DNA of 64,000 bases. Origin: Capilliphycus salinus. GTDB lineage: Bacteria > Cyanobacteriota > Cyanobacteriia > Cyanobacteriales > Microcoleaceae. The translations under genes and the position numbers were made by a program. Location of the stretch: assembly GCF_047276495.1 (NCBI RefSeq), contig NZ_CP178543.1, positions 5,022,001 through 5,086,000 of the forward strand. Reading direction: 5' to 3'. How positions within the stretch are numbered: the stretch's first letter is position 1; each line of letters starts with the position of its first letter. The notes under the pieces were generated by a model. It was not told where the DNA came from. It made no database searches and saw nothing but the letters and a program-made list of their open reading frames with translations. Of this stretch, positions 44,242 to 53,600 are shown one piece after another.

Positions 44242-46230
44242 CTAATGACATCGCCAAACCATAATCACTCCATTACTACTTCCGCTCACCAAAAACAATC
44301 CATCTGCACTAAAATTCAGCGTATTAACACTGTTGAAATGACCCGTTAAAGTGCGAAGTAAATATCCCGTTTCTAGCGACCAAATCTTAATTGTTTGATC
44401 GGAACTTCCACTCGCAATAAACTTAGAGTCGGGACTGACAGCCAAAGTCAAAAGATCGCGATCGTGTCCCGGTAGAGTATGAACCAATTGTCCATCTTTG
44501 AGCGACCAAACCTCAATTGTATTTTCCCAACTTCCACTAATTACAAATCGACAATCTGAACTAATCTCCAGAGTTTTATAGGTTTGAAACGGCTCAAAAG
44601 AATGTTCGATCTTTCCGGTTTTTACCGACCAAAAATTAATGCTATTATCGATACTTCCACTATAAATCAGTTCGGAATTAATATCAACTGCAATCGCATT
44701 TACAGAATTAGTATGTCCGGTGAGTGTGTTCTCTAATTCTCCCGTAGCGAGCGACCAAATCTTAACCGTATTATCCCAACTTCCACTAACAATAAATTCA
44801 CCATTTGGACAGACAGCCAACGCACTCACCGAGTAAGAATGACCGATGAGTGTATGCAATAATTGTCCGGTTTGTAACGACCAAATTTTAATCGTGCTAT
44901 CCACACTTCCGCTAACCAGGTGTTGATTATCGGGTGTAACGGCTAAAGCGGTAATTGAGTTAGAATGACCTTTTAAAGTTCGGATCAGTTGTCCGGTTTG
45001 TACCGACCAAATCTTAATTTGATGATCCCAACCCCCACTAACCATAAACTGACCATTTGGACTGACTGCAATCACATTAACAACATCTGAATGTCCGGTT
45101 AACGTGAGAACAGCATTCCAATTTTGAGGGTTTTGTTTGGATTTTAGCTGTTGTTTTTCACTATCATTCTGAACGATAATTTTTAATTCCTGACGGTAAA
45201 CTTCCCGACGTTGGAGTTGTAAATCTTTCAAAACCGACAGATAAGGCTTCACCCACATTCGCGGAAATTCTGAACTTAATTTATACAAATGCGGTTGATA
45301 GTGAGGATCGATACTGAGATAATACCAATCAATTAAAAAAGTCGCTAAAAGCTGATGAATTGTTACGATTAATTGTCTGACTTGACGGATCGCCAAAGCC
45401 GGACTTAACCCTTGAGAAATCAGTTCTTCCTGTGCTTTTTCCCAGTTCCAAGGTTGTATGGGAATTAGAGAAACATTTTGATTTTGTAGACCCCAAAAAC
45501 CCACATGAAAATGCACTTCATAGTCATTAATATCGCTGTACAAAATAAATGTCGGTACGGGAGATAACACCATCTGCAATTTTCTGACTTCAATATCGCC
45601 CAACGGTCGAGTAAAATAGTCAGCATAAAATTCAACCGGACGTTTGTTGCTGGTTTGGGGATAATGTTGGTTCAAAAACCGTCTTAAACCGTTACCAATA
45701 TCTTTTTTAAGATGTCTTCGCATCCCCAACGGACAATCTTCGCTCATATCCGGGGGAGCGATAAACATCAATAAACGATGCTGTTCTTGTCCTTCTAATA
45801 AAATCCGTTCGGTTTCCTGACGGCTGAGATTAGAAAACCATTTTTCTCGGTTCCAAATTGCATCGAGTTCGTGCAGTTTTAGCTGAATTTCATGGGCTTG
45901 TAACTCCCGCAACAGTTCCCGTTGCAAGCGGCTAATTTCTCGGCGATCGCTAATTTCTTGCTGGCGAATTTGTAAGCGACGTTCCTCTTGAGTAATTGCC
46001 AAAGAATTAAACTCTTGAAGTCGGCTTTCTTTGCGATGGGAATATTCAACCAAAGCCTCAATATAACGGGGATCTTCTTTCACCTTGTCCGGAATAGAAG
46101 GAAAATCTAATTCCGAAGATTGAGACGAACGCTGACCGTTCATTACCGACATTAACTGTTTACCCAGTTGACGCGCAACCGGAATCAAAAGCGGAGCGGC
46201 TAGAGGATAAAGATAGGGAGGAATTGTCAT
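44242..46230 (-). CDS. WD40-repeat protein with coiled coil and unrecognised N-terminal domain
   Basis: About 662 residues from ATG 46230; a TTG at 46326 would add 32. A hydrophobic segment (LYPLAAPLLIPVARQLGKQL) is followed by a long charged coiled coil (about 65-150 in this numbering), then a globular region (about 155-330) with LMFIAPPDMSED, RPVEFYADYFTRPL and VPTFILYSDINDYEVHFHVG. The C-terminal 290 residues are seven WD40 repeats forming a beta-propeller (ISGSWENTIEVWSL, ASGSSDQTIKIWSL and so on). The globular region looks conserved but I cannot assign it. The layout of a sensor propeller plus an unknown module recalls signalling or defence proteins. Confidence 0.85.
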   Translation of the reverse strand: MTIPPYLYPLAAPLLIPVARQLGKQLMSVMNGQRSSQSSELDFPSIPDKVKEDPRYIEALVEYSHRKESRLQEFNSLAITQEERRLQIRQQEISDRREISRLQRELLRELQAHEIQLKLHELDAIWNREKWFSNLSRQETERILLEGQEQHRLLMFIAPPDMSEDCPLGMRRHLKKDIGNGLRRFLNQHYPQTSNKRPVEFYADYFTRPLGDIEVRKLQMVLSPVPTFILYSDINDYEVHFHVGFWGLQNQNVSLIPIQPWNWEKAQEELISQGLSPALAIRQVRQLIVTIHQLLATFLIDWYYLSIDPHYQPHLYKLSSEFPRMWVKPYLSVLKDLQLQRREVYRQELKIIVQNDSEKQQLKSKQNPQNWNAVLTLTGHSDVVNVIAVSPNGQFMVSGGWDHQIKIWSVQTGQLIRTLKGHSNSITALAVTPDNQHLVSGSVDSTIKIWSLQTGQLLHTLIGHSYSVSALAVCPNGEFIVSGSWDNTVKIWSLATGELENTLTGHTNSVNAIAVDINSELIYSGSIDNSINFWSVKTGKIEHSFEPFQTYKTLEISSDCRFVISGSWENTIEVWSLKDGQLVHTLPGHDRDLLTLAVSPDSKFIASGSSDQTIKIWSLETGYLLRTLTGHFNSVNTLNFSADGLFLVSGSSNGVIMVWRCH

Positions 46231-46404
46231 CAGATTTATACCGGTTCGGGTGTTAAAATAATAATCTAATCCGCCTAAATTTTCGGGCTTGAACTGAGCG
46301 GAATGTAAAAGCTGAACTTCAAGCAATTCACATCAAATTAAACACCATTTAATCATCTCCAAAATTCGCCTATATTTCATCTATCGGAGTCTGATTTTAG
46401 GTGG

Positions 46405-47271
46405 TTATCGGTTGATAAATTCCCGCACCCGTTCGAGGTATGTTGGTGCATCCTCCAACATCGGAAAATGAGCCGTATCCTCTAAGATAGCCAGTTCAAT
46501 GTTATCATTCAATGCGGCCGCTTGTCGCCCCATTTCGGCGGGAATAATTTGGTCGTATTCTCCCGCAACCAAGAGCGTAGGAACCTTAAACTGAGCAAAT
46601 TGTCGGGGAAGCCACTCCGTCGCCTCTTTACTCACCGAGGTTAACACCGTACCGTAAGCCGCGTCAAAATCCGCCAGTAAAAAATCTTCTAAAAAAGCTC
46701 GACTAATGGCAGTCGGTAAAGAACGATATAAAAATCTTGCCATAAAAACTTTATCAACCAACGGAATCTTTGCCAACCATTTCGGACGAAATAAAACCAC
46801 ATACCGACTAAACTTATGAAACGTGGTAAACGTCTTTTCATCGTATTCAAAAATACCGCTACAGGTTAAAATCGCCCGTTCCACCCGTTCGGGATAAAGA
46901 TTAATAAATAAAGCCGCAATTGACCCGCCCATCGAGTGAGCATTCAAATAAACTTTATCCAAATTCAAAGCATCCAATAACCCCTTAAGTTCGTGAGCAT
47001 AATCGACCAATTCATAACTCAAAACCTGAAAATCCGACCCCTCAATTGCCGTAGCTTTTGAACGGCCAAACCCCCGCAAATCATAAATCAAACAATCAAA
47101 TCCATCCGATAAAGCTTGAGCCGTACTCGTCCAATAGCGACCCGAACCGCCCCAACCGTGCAGAAACACCATCACCGGTTTTTTCTGTTGCTGACCCGGT
47201 GCTTTAATCCATTCATAATAATGTTGAACGCCGTTGATATTAATATAGGAACTTTTTAAATCCAACTGCAT
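46405..47271 (-). CDS. Alpha/beta-hydrolase
   Basis: 288 residues. Oxyanion-hole segment VFLHGWGGSGRYW, nucleophile elbow NAHSMGGS, acid in GEYDQIIP and catalytic His in DTAHFPMLED complete the triad. It resembles haloperoxidase/esterase-like hydrolases with a helical lid at about 140-215. Substrate unknown; no signal peptide. ATG start. Confidence 0.92.
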   Translation of the reverse strand: MQLDLKSSYININGVQHYYEWIKAPGQQQKKPVMVFLHGWGGSGRYWTSTAQALSDGFDCLIYDLRGFGRSKATAIEGSDFQVLSYELVDYAHELKGLLDALNLDKVYLNAHSMGGSIAALFINLYPERVERAILTCSGIFEYDEKTFTTFHKFSRYVVLFRPKWLAKIPLVDKVFMARFLYRSLPTAISRAFLEDFLLADFDAAYGTVLTSVSKEATEWLPRQFAQFKVPTLLVAGEYDQIIPAEMGRQAAALNDNIELAILEDTAHFPMLEDAPTYLERVREFINR

Positions 47272-47347
47272 TTGATCAATTCACCCCTAGAACTGTTGAA
47301 GTTTTTTCTCTCAAGTATAATAGATCTCTTAGATTTCCAGCAATTTT

Positions 47348-47506
47348 TTAGGTTTTATTGAAGAACTGAGTCAGTTTATCCTCATCTAATTGACCGTTGG
47401 TTCTCACACCATTACACACATCCAAGCCAAACGGTGCCACAGTTTCAACCGCTTCTACTACATTATCAGGATTCAACCCCCCCGCCAAAAATACAGGAAC
47501 ATTCAC
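47348..47506 (-). pseudogene. C-terminal remnant of a TrpF-like phosphoribosylanthranilate isomerase
   Basis: On the minus strand a 52-codon segment ends at TAA 47350-47348. It reads VPVFLAGGLNPDNVVEAVET then FGLDVCNGVRTNGQ and DKLTQFF. That matches the last beta/alpha units of TrpF-type barrels (LAGGLxPxNV, GVDVxSGVE-like, KDxxKI). No start or N-terminal part exists: the DNA upstream in this frame soon hits a stop and belongs to another gene, whose TAG (47510-47508) overlaps. It is a leftover of a deleted gene. Confidence 0.75.
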
Positions 47507-47507
47507 C

Positions 47508-48122
47508 CTAATCTTCTCCTGATTCTCCGTGAGTCTTTAACCAATAGGATAAAACAGTTTTCGCCGTAGCCGGAGAAGCCGTCTCAACCCCCGTTGAAGT
47601 TCGATGCAGCCACCAACCTTTCGCCGTCTGCGGGGAACTCCACAAGTTCAGATGTTCGACAGGCGGATCGGCGTAAAAGCTTTCAATTCCCGCCCCCAAC
47701 AGCGCCGAAGTCCGGTGAGTAAAGCGATCGTGACTCATGCGGTAAATGGGAAAATTGCCCCCCAGAGGGACGCCCCAACCGTCTAAGGCGATGAACGCTT
47801 TGACTTCGCCCCCCGCCTGTTGCCACATCCAAGCCGCCGCGATCGCCCCCACAACCCCCGCACTAAAACAAATCAAGATAATCGGTAATTTCACCGGATT
47901 TTGCCCAAAACCGCCTCTAGGAGGAGGAGACAAGGCGGGAGTTTGAGCTACACTGCATAAATAATTGAAAATGTCAAGACCTGAATAAGCCGGATAGTCC
48001 TGGGTCGGAAAAATTAACAAATTCCCCGACTGACACCGACGCCGCAAATCGCCGAAAAGCTTACAGAGAAAGGATTCCGTTAACTTCGGATCGTGAATAC
48101 CCGCAATAATAACAACCGCCAT
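47508..48122 (-). CDS. Hypothetical alpha/beta-hydrolase-fold protein
   Basis: 204 residues from ATG 48122 (a TTG at 48140 is less likely). The stretch ILICFSAGVVGAIAAAWMWQ resembles a nucleophile elbow of alpha/beta-hydrolases (x-S-A-G), with an upstream AVVIIAGIHDPKLTESF strand. It lacks an obvious full catalytic triad. Conserved-looking WGVPLGGNFPIYRMSHDRFT suggests a family of its own in cyanobacteria. The 3' end abuts a TrpF-like remnant. Confidence 0.7.
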   Translation of the reverse strand: MAVVIIAGIHDPKLTESFLCKLFGDLRRRCQSGNLLIFPTQDYPAYSGLDIFNYLCSVAQTPALSPPPRGGFGQNPVKLPIILICFSAGVVGAIAAAWMWQQAGGEVKAFIALDGWGVPLGGNFPIYRMSHDRFTHRTSALLGAGIESFYADPPVEHLNLWSSPQTAKGWWLHRTSTGVETASPATAKTVLSYWLKTHGESGED

Positions 48123-48269
48123 AACCCAAATTCGGTTCAACTTCTTTTATACTGTAGATCAAGCTATCCCCCCCAGGGGGATGATAAGCTAAAAAAGGGG
48201 AGCGAAAAGGAAGATTTGAGTCCCAGACACTCCCAACCGTAAATAACAGCTATTTTTGAGGATAACAAA

Positions 48270-49463
48270 GTGGTTGCAACACCCGAAAAAACACAAGACA
48301 ATATTTCTGTATCCGACAGTCCAAGTCAAGATCGAGTCGCCGTCCTGTTGATGGGATACGGCGAAGTCGAAAGTTATGAAGATTTTGCCAATTATAACGA
48401 ACAAGCGTTGAACTTGTTAACGGCAAAATTCGCCCCGGTTCCGACTTGGATTTATCCGCCTATGGCGAAACTTTTGGCAGTATTTGACCTGCACGAATGG
48501 AGTCACCAACACGGGAATTTTATTTCCCCTCACAACGCTATTTTTGAACAGCAACGGGCGGGAATTGAACACGAACTCAAGCACAAATGGGGCGATAAAA
48601 TTAAAGTGTTCAAAGCTTACAACTTCTGTAAACCGTTCCTCCCCGAACAGGTTTTGGAACAAATCAAAGCGGAAGGTTTTGATAAGATTTTAATCTATCC
48701 GTTGTTAGTCGTTGATTCGATTTTTACCAGCGGAATCGCCGTCGAACAGGTGAATAAAGCTTTGGCAAATTTGGCAGACGGTAGCGAACACTGGGTTAAA
48801 GGTCAGCGTTATATTCCGTCGTTCTTTAACGAACCCGCCTATTTGGATTTGATGGCGAATATGGTCGAAGAAAAGATTAAAAATGAATTGGCTGTCGCCC
48901 ATTTGCCCTCACAAACCGCGATTGTATTAATGAATCACGGCTGCCCTCACAAAGCCAAAGGATTTACATCAGGAATTGATGAAAGTCAGGCGATGTACGA
49001 ACTGATTCGCGAGCGTTTAATTCACCGTTATCCGTTGATTTCGATTGGTTGGTTAAACCACGACACGCCGTTAATTGAGTGGACGCAACCTAATGTTAAA
49101 TTAGCCGCCCAAAACTTAATTGAATTGGGGGCGACATCAGTTGTATTTATGCCGATTGGATTTGCAACAGAAAACCACGAAACGCTGTTAGATGTTGAAC
49201 ATATTATCGAAGCGTTGCGTCGCAAACATCCCGAGATTACCTATGTACAAATGCCCTGTGCAAACGACCATCCTGAGTTTATGAAAATGGCAGCAGAATG
49301 GGCAAATCCGCAGATAGAAGCGCTGTTAAATGAAACAGCTTTGGCGGTTAATCCACAGTTAGCGTCGGTTCAAGCCAAAGAAGTTCATAATCACGACCAC
49401 AGCCACCATCATCACCACCACGACCACGACCACAGTCACGGTCATCATCACCACCACCATTAA
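48270..49463 (+). CDS. Ferrochelatase-like protein with His-rich metal-binding tail
   Basis: 397 residues, GTG start. The class II chelatase fold is supported by VAVLLMGYGEVESYEDFANY at the start and by the two family hallmarks: the His of VLMNHGCPHKAKGF (about 221) and the Glu-containing GFATENHETLLDVEHI (about 300). Unlike cyanobacterial HemH it lacks the C-terminal chlorophyll-binding-like membrane helix. Instead it ends in about 25 residues almost entirely His and Asp, as in some cobalt/nickel chelatases and chaperones. It might insert a metal other than iron, or buffer metal. The upstream repeat-free gap is short; a palindromic repeat follows. Confidence 0.85.
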   Translation: MVATPEKTQDNISVSDSPSQDRVAVLLMGYGEVESYEDFANYNEQALNLLTAKFAPVPTWIYPPMAKLLAVFDLHEWSHQHGNFISPHNAIFEQQRAGIEHELKHKWGDKIKVFKAYNFCKPFLPEQVLEQIKAEGFDKILIYPLLVVDSIFTSGIAVEQVNKALANLADGSEHWVKGQRYIPSFFNEPAYLDLMANMVEEKIKNELAVAHLPSQTAIVLMNHGCPHKAKGFTSGIDESQAMYELIRERLIHRYPLISIGWLNHDTPLIEWTQPNVKLAAQNLIELGATSVVFMPIGFATENHETLLDVEHIIEALRRKHPEITYVQMPCANDHPEFMKMAAEWANPQIEALLNETALAVNPQLASVQAKEVHNHDHSHHHHHHDHDHSHGHHHHHH

Positions 49464-49509
49464 TCCCCCCTGCCCCCCCGATGATCGGGGGGTTAAGTTT
49501 TTCAGAATT

Positions 49510-49574
49510 GTAGGGTGGGTGACAATTAATTTTCAGTGGAGATCACCAATTTTTATCGAAGTCACCCACCCTAC
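49510..49574. repeat. Isolated copy of the GTAGGGTGGGTGACA palindrome
   Basis: Arms GTAGGGTGGGTGACA (49510-49524) and GTCACCCACCCTAC (49561-49574). The centre differs from the copies at 16.4-20.6 kb. Shows the repeat is dispersed in the genome. Confidence 0.85.
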
Positions 49575-49644
49575 TCCTAAAAGAGAAATAATTAAGAGTG
49601 AAAATTACAAAGGAGAGAGGGCGCAAGCAAGAGCGCCCCTACAT

Positions 49645-49783
49645 TGATTGCAATACGTTCCTCAATAGAAGTGTCTTGTAATTGGTTAATAATCTCAGAT
49701 TTATTCATAGTTTTAATTCAAAATTAACGGTTGTACAGGATGATAGTTAATTATGATTATAGCTTCGTAAAGTTACCGTTATT
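49645..49783 (-). pseudogene. Duplicated promoter and 5' end of the VapB-like antitoxin gene
   Basis: 139 bp matching 50429-50567 with only 4 differences. It carries the antitoxin's start region (ATG at 49708, MNKSEIINQL to ERIAI) and everything upstream. Beyond 49645 the frame runs into unrelated repeat sequence and soon ends. The promoter copy might still be active and would read toward the palindrome. The rest of 49464-49890 is C/T-rich repeat without a gene. Confidence 0.85.
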
Positions 49784-49890
49784 CTCCCCTCGCCTCGCAG
49801 GGGGGATTAGAGAGGGGTTGGGGGAAAGCTGACAATCAAGGTTTACATTTCTTCTCCCCTCTCCTCCTAAAAGTGGGGTTGGGGGAGAGG

Positions 49891-50280
49891 TTAATCTGGT
49901 GTTTGATTCTTCAAGTAATTCAGAATTTTTTCATCCTGAGTAATTAATAATGAACCGTGAATTTTAGCCGTTGCCACAATAATCTGATCTGCTGGGTCGG
50001 CATGAAATCCAGAAAGCCGTGTTGATTCAAGGATAATGGGAAGGGTTAATTCTAACAGTTGAATACCAGGATATTTTAGAGCAAGTTCGAGCCATTCTTC
50101 TACAGAACACTCAAAAGCCAGTCTATTTTTTTCAACTAATTTGGCAACTTCCCAGCAAGAAATGATACTGATACCCAACCCGCTTGCTTGATTTGATTGA
50201 ATAATCTCACGGTTTTGGGAAGACAATTTCGGGTTTTCATCAACCCACCAAATCCAGATATGAGTGTCTAGGATAATCAT
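49891..50280 (-). CDS. PIN-domain (VapC-like) toxin
   Basis: 129 residues from ATG 50280, which overlaps the antitoxin stop as ATGA. PIN-domain acidic residues are in place: ILDTHIWIWW, SCWEVAKLVEK, DPADQIIVATA and the last Asp-containing ITQDEKIL. VapC toxins are Mg-dependent RNases of tRNA or rRNA, held in check by the upstream antitoxin. Confidence 0.92.
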   Translation of the reverse strand: MIILDTHIWIWWVDENPKLSSQNREIIQSNQASGLGISIISCWEVAKLVEKNRLAFECSVEEWLELALKYPGIQLLELTLPIILESTRLSGFHADPADQIIVATAKIHGSLLITQDEKILNYLKNQTPD

Positions 50281-50492
50281 GTCAAAGCCTCCCAATCTTC
50301 TATTGCTACGGGTTCATAAGGTTCTTCGTAGGAAATGAGTTTTCCTCGCAGGGGGCGATGTTCAGAGGTAAGCTGTTGTGAGGAGATTGAACGCATATCA
50401 TTTTTAACCGTTTGTAAAATGGCTTCAATGATTGCAATACGTTCCTCAATAGAAGTGTCTTGTAATTGGTTAATAATTTCCGATTTATTCAT
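50277..50492 (-). CDS. VapB-like antitoxin partner of the PIN toxin
   Basis: 71 residues directly upstream of and overlapping the PIN toxin gene. N-terminal helices MNKSEIINQLQDTSIEERIAI could bind DNA; the C-terminal SYEEPYEPVAIEDWEAL is the likely toxin-binding part. I do not recognise the exact antitoxin family. Its first 21 codons and promoter are duplicated at 49645-49783. Confidence 0.82.
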   Translation of the reverse strand: MNKSEIINQLQDTSIEERIAIIEAILQTVKNDMRSISSQQLTSEHRPLRGKLISYEEPYEPVAIEDWEALT

Positions 50493-50567
50493 GGTTTTAA
50501 TTAAAAATTAACGGTTGTACAGGATGATAGTTAATTATGATTATAGCTTCGTAAAGTTACCGTTATT

Positions 50568-51128
50568 ATCATCACCATCATTAAACGTCGTTGGTTTAAT
50601 TTGACCTAACCCCCCAACCCCCTTCCCTACCTCTCCCTAACCCTCTCCTACCTCTCCCCAGCCCTCTCCTAAAAGGAGAGGGGAAAGGTGTCCCTCGCGG
50701 GACTATTTATTAGTCGAGAGGGAAAAGGAAGAAAGTTTTTTATTTGGAAGGGGGAGACTTTTATATGATTTAATTAATACTCCCCTCACCATTTATCAAT
50801 AGTCCCTTATGGGACACCTTTTCCCTCTCTCACCCCCACCAACCTCCCCCTACAGGGGGAGGCCATTTGCCCCCTCTCGACTAATTAATAGTCCCTTATG
50901 GGACACCTTTTCCCCCTCTCCAACTAATAAATAGTCCCTTTGGGACACAATTTCCCTCTCCTCGTAGGAGAGGGTTAGGGAGAGGTTTGAGAGGGATGGG
51001 GAGAGGTTTGAGAGGGTTAGGGAGAGGTTAATTAGAATATAAATTAGGGTAGAGTTGACAATCAACGTTTACGTTTGGGGTGAACTTGAGAGAAAATAGA
51101 GATAAGACCCCCAACTATCTCACACCGT
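50568..51128. repeat. C/T- and G/A-rich low-complexity repeats
   Basis: Interleaved copies of AATAGTCCC-(TTAT)-GGGACACCTTTTCCC (50798-50825 and 50887-50915) and one longer copy AATAGTCCCTTTGGGACACA... ending in AGGAGAGGGTTAGGGAGAGG (50930-50985). CCCTCTCC tracts fill the rest. The small frames in it are artefacts of low complexity. Confidence 0.75.
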
Positions 51129-52868
51129 ATGACGTGCTGTTTAAACCCCTACTGTCCCAAACCCAATAACCCGGACGTAAACCGTTATTGTCAAGCTTGC
51201 GGCACCGAATTAATTCCCATTTTGAGAGGTCATTATCGGGTAATAAAACTGTTGGGAGAAGGGGGTTTTGGTCGAACCTATCTCGCGGAAGATATTGATA
51301 GATTGAATGAATATTGTGTGGTCAAACAATTCACCGCAAACGTTCAGGGAACCGGGGCGTTAAACAAAGCGACACAACTATTTTAACAGGAAGCCCGACA
51401 ACTTCAGCAACTCGGAAAACATTCTCAAATTCCGACATTGTACGCTTATTTTGAGGAAGGGAAACAGTTATTTTTAGTTCAGGAATATATCGAAGGCGAG
51501 ACGTTATCACAATTAATAGAAAAGCGGGGAATTTGGACGGAATCGCAGGTTAAACAACTGTTGGAGGATTTGTTACCGGTTCTGAAGTTTGTTCACGAAC
51601 AAAAGGTTATTCATCGGGATATCAAGCCGGATAATATTATTCAGCGTCGGGGCGATGAATGTTTTGTGTTAATTGATTTTGGGGTTGCCAAACAGTTATC
51701 TACAACGGTTTTACAAACAAAAGTTGGGACTCGTATTGGTAAGGATGGTTTTGCTGCTATCGAACAAATGCAAGGCGGGGAAGCTTATCCGGCGAGTGAT
51801 TTATTTGGTTTGGGAGTAACTTGTTTTTATCTGTTGACTCAAGTTCATCCCTATCATTTGTTTTTGGAAGAAGGTTATGGCTGGACTCGCAACTGGAAGC
51901 AGTATCTCAAGCAATCTGTTAGTGAGGAATTAAAGGAAGTTCTAACTAAGTTACTGCAAAAAGATGTTCAGCAACGTTATCAGTCTGTTTCTGATATTTT
52001 AACAGCTTTGCGATCGCATTCTACAAAAAGTTATCAAAGTCCTAAATCTTCTCAAACTGTTACTTCAGGTGTTTCTTGGAAAAATGCAACCTGTATTAAA
52101 ACTTTAACAGGACATTCAAATCATGTTAGGTCTATAGCATTCAGCCCCAATAGTCGCATTTTAGGCAGTTTGTCGTATTTTGGCAACACTATAATATTGT
52201 GGGATATCACAACTCAAACTCAAATTTCTACCTTTCCATTGAATTCATCTTATGTGTGGGAATTTGTTAGCCTACAAGATTGTCAGATTTTAGCTGGAAA
52301 TAGAGACAAGCATATGGTAATTAAAAACCTAATAACTCACAGAAATTCTGTAAGAAGTCACAATGGTAACATCTCAGCGAGGGGATGTATTAATAATACT
52401 ATTGAATTGAACTATAATAATATCCTCCCTCGAAGGGGAAATCTCCAAACTCTAAGCATAATTCCTGCTGCGAACAATATCCGAACTCCAAGGAAGTTTC
52501 CTATCTTTTTAGAAGGTCATTCAGGTCATGTCTATTCTGTAGCATTCAGCCCCGATGGTTGCACTTTAGCAAGTGGAAGTGCTGACCAAACTATCAAATT
52601 ATGGGATATGGAAACTGATAGAGAAATTGCTACTTTAAAAGGACATTCAAATACAGTTGATTCTGTTGCATTTAGCCCCGATGGTCGCACGTTAGCGAGT
52701 GGAAGTTCTGACAAAACTGTTAAATTGTGGGATGTGAAAACTCAAACTGAAATTACCACATTAAAAGGACATTCAGATTGGGTTAAATCTGTTGCATTTA
52801 GCCCCGATGGTAACACGTTAGCGAGTGGGAGTTCTGACAACACGATTAAATTGTGGCGACCCGAGTAG
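51129..52868 (+). pseudogene. Ser/Thr protein kinase-WD40 gene interrupted by one stop codon
   Basis: The frame is open from ATG 51129 to 52868 except for a single TAA at 51384-51386. Before it: a zinc-ribbon-like N-terminus (CCLNPYCP, CQACG), the glycine loop LGEGGFGRTYLAED and VAIK-like CVVKQF. After it the kinase continues at once with QEARQLQQLGKHSQ (alphaC), VIHRDIKPDNI, VLIDFGVAK, and then WD40 repeats from about residue 310. GAA to TAA would be enough to explain it (LFEQEAR expected). The middle WD repeats (about residues 330-450) are degenerate. Possibilities: recent inactivation, readthrough, or a sequencing error; downstream GTG/TTG restarts would lack the ATP-binding lobe. Confidence 0.85.
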
Positions 52869-53179
52869 GTCGGGGTTTTTTTGTCGGGTTTGGGGATATT
52901 TTTTGTTGGGTTTAGGGGTTTTTTTGTTAGGTTTAGGGCGCAAGCCTTGCGCCCCTACGTGGTTGGAGGAGAGGTCAAATTACCCCCCTCAGTCCCCCCT
53001 AAAAGGAGGGAAGAATTATCCGTTTCCCTCTCCATTAATAAATAGTCCCGAAGGGACACAATTTCCCTCTCCTCGTAGGAGAGGGTTAGGGAGAGGTGGA
53101 GAGGGTTAGCCAGAGGTAGGAGAGGGCGCTGCGGTGAGGTCAAATAGAGGCTAGGATTTTGGGAATAAAAAGGATTAAT
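52869..53179. repeat. Low-complexity repeats after the kinase gene
   Basis: TTGGGTTTAGGGGTTTTTTTG-type repeats, a GGGCGCAAGCCTTGCGCCC palindrome (about 52936-52954), and at 53039-53098 a near-identical direct copy of the 50930-50985 repeat. No gene supported. Confidence 0.7.
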
Positions 53180-53584
53180 TTATCGTTGCGTCGAACGGTT
53201 TTTTAAATAGATTGCTAACAAAACAATCATTGAAATAATGCACAAACTTTTCCACACAAACAACCACCAAGGACGCCACCAGCCCCCGGTTTCTACTTCA
53301 ACAATATCGGATAATCCAAATAGAAAAAAAGTGATCGCAGCCATCATCCGGTGAACTCGAACCCATCCCCTATTTTTGAAAGCTGCAACTGCAAACCCCG
53401 CCGCAAATACACCCCAAATTCCCGCTTCTATATAATTTCCTTGCGTGTAAATTGCTTCTAAAATACGGGCTTGTTGGTTCAGTTGTTCGACGGAAGAACC
53501 AGACGTTAACTGTCTCATCCACCAACCCAAACCCACCAACATTAGAAACAACAGGGTTAACCGAATGATTGCACCTTTTGACAT
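53180..53584 (-). CDS. Small membrane protein of unknown function
   Basis: 134 residues with about four hydrophobic segments (7-25, 50-68, 80-98, 107-127) and a Trp-rich stretch GGWWRPWWLFVWKSL. ATG start. Two His/Arg-Met positions (VRVHRMMAAITFF) lie at a membrane border. No family recognised. Confidence 0.72.
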   Translation of the reverse strand: MSKGAIIRLTLLFLMLVGLGWWMRQLTSGSSVEQLNQQARILEAIYTQGNYIEAGIWGVFAAGFAVAAFKNRGWVRVHRMMAAITFFLFGLSDIVEVETGGWWRPWWLFVWKSLCIISMIVLLAIYLKNRSTQR

Positions 53585-53600
53585 AGAATTAGGAGTGTAA

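Noticed and set aside
50850..51065. 71-codon minus-strand frame of repeated LSLTLS/LSNLS
   Set aside because: It is a translation of the CCCTCTCC low-complexity repeats.
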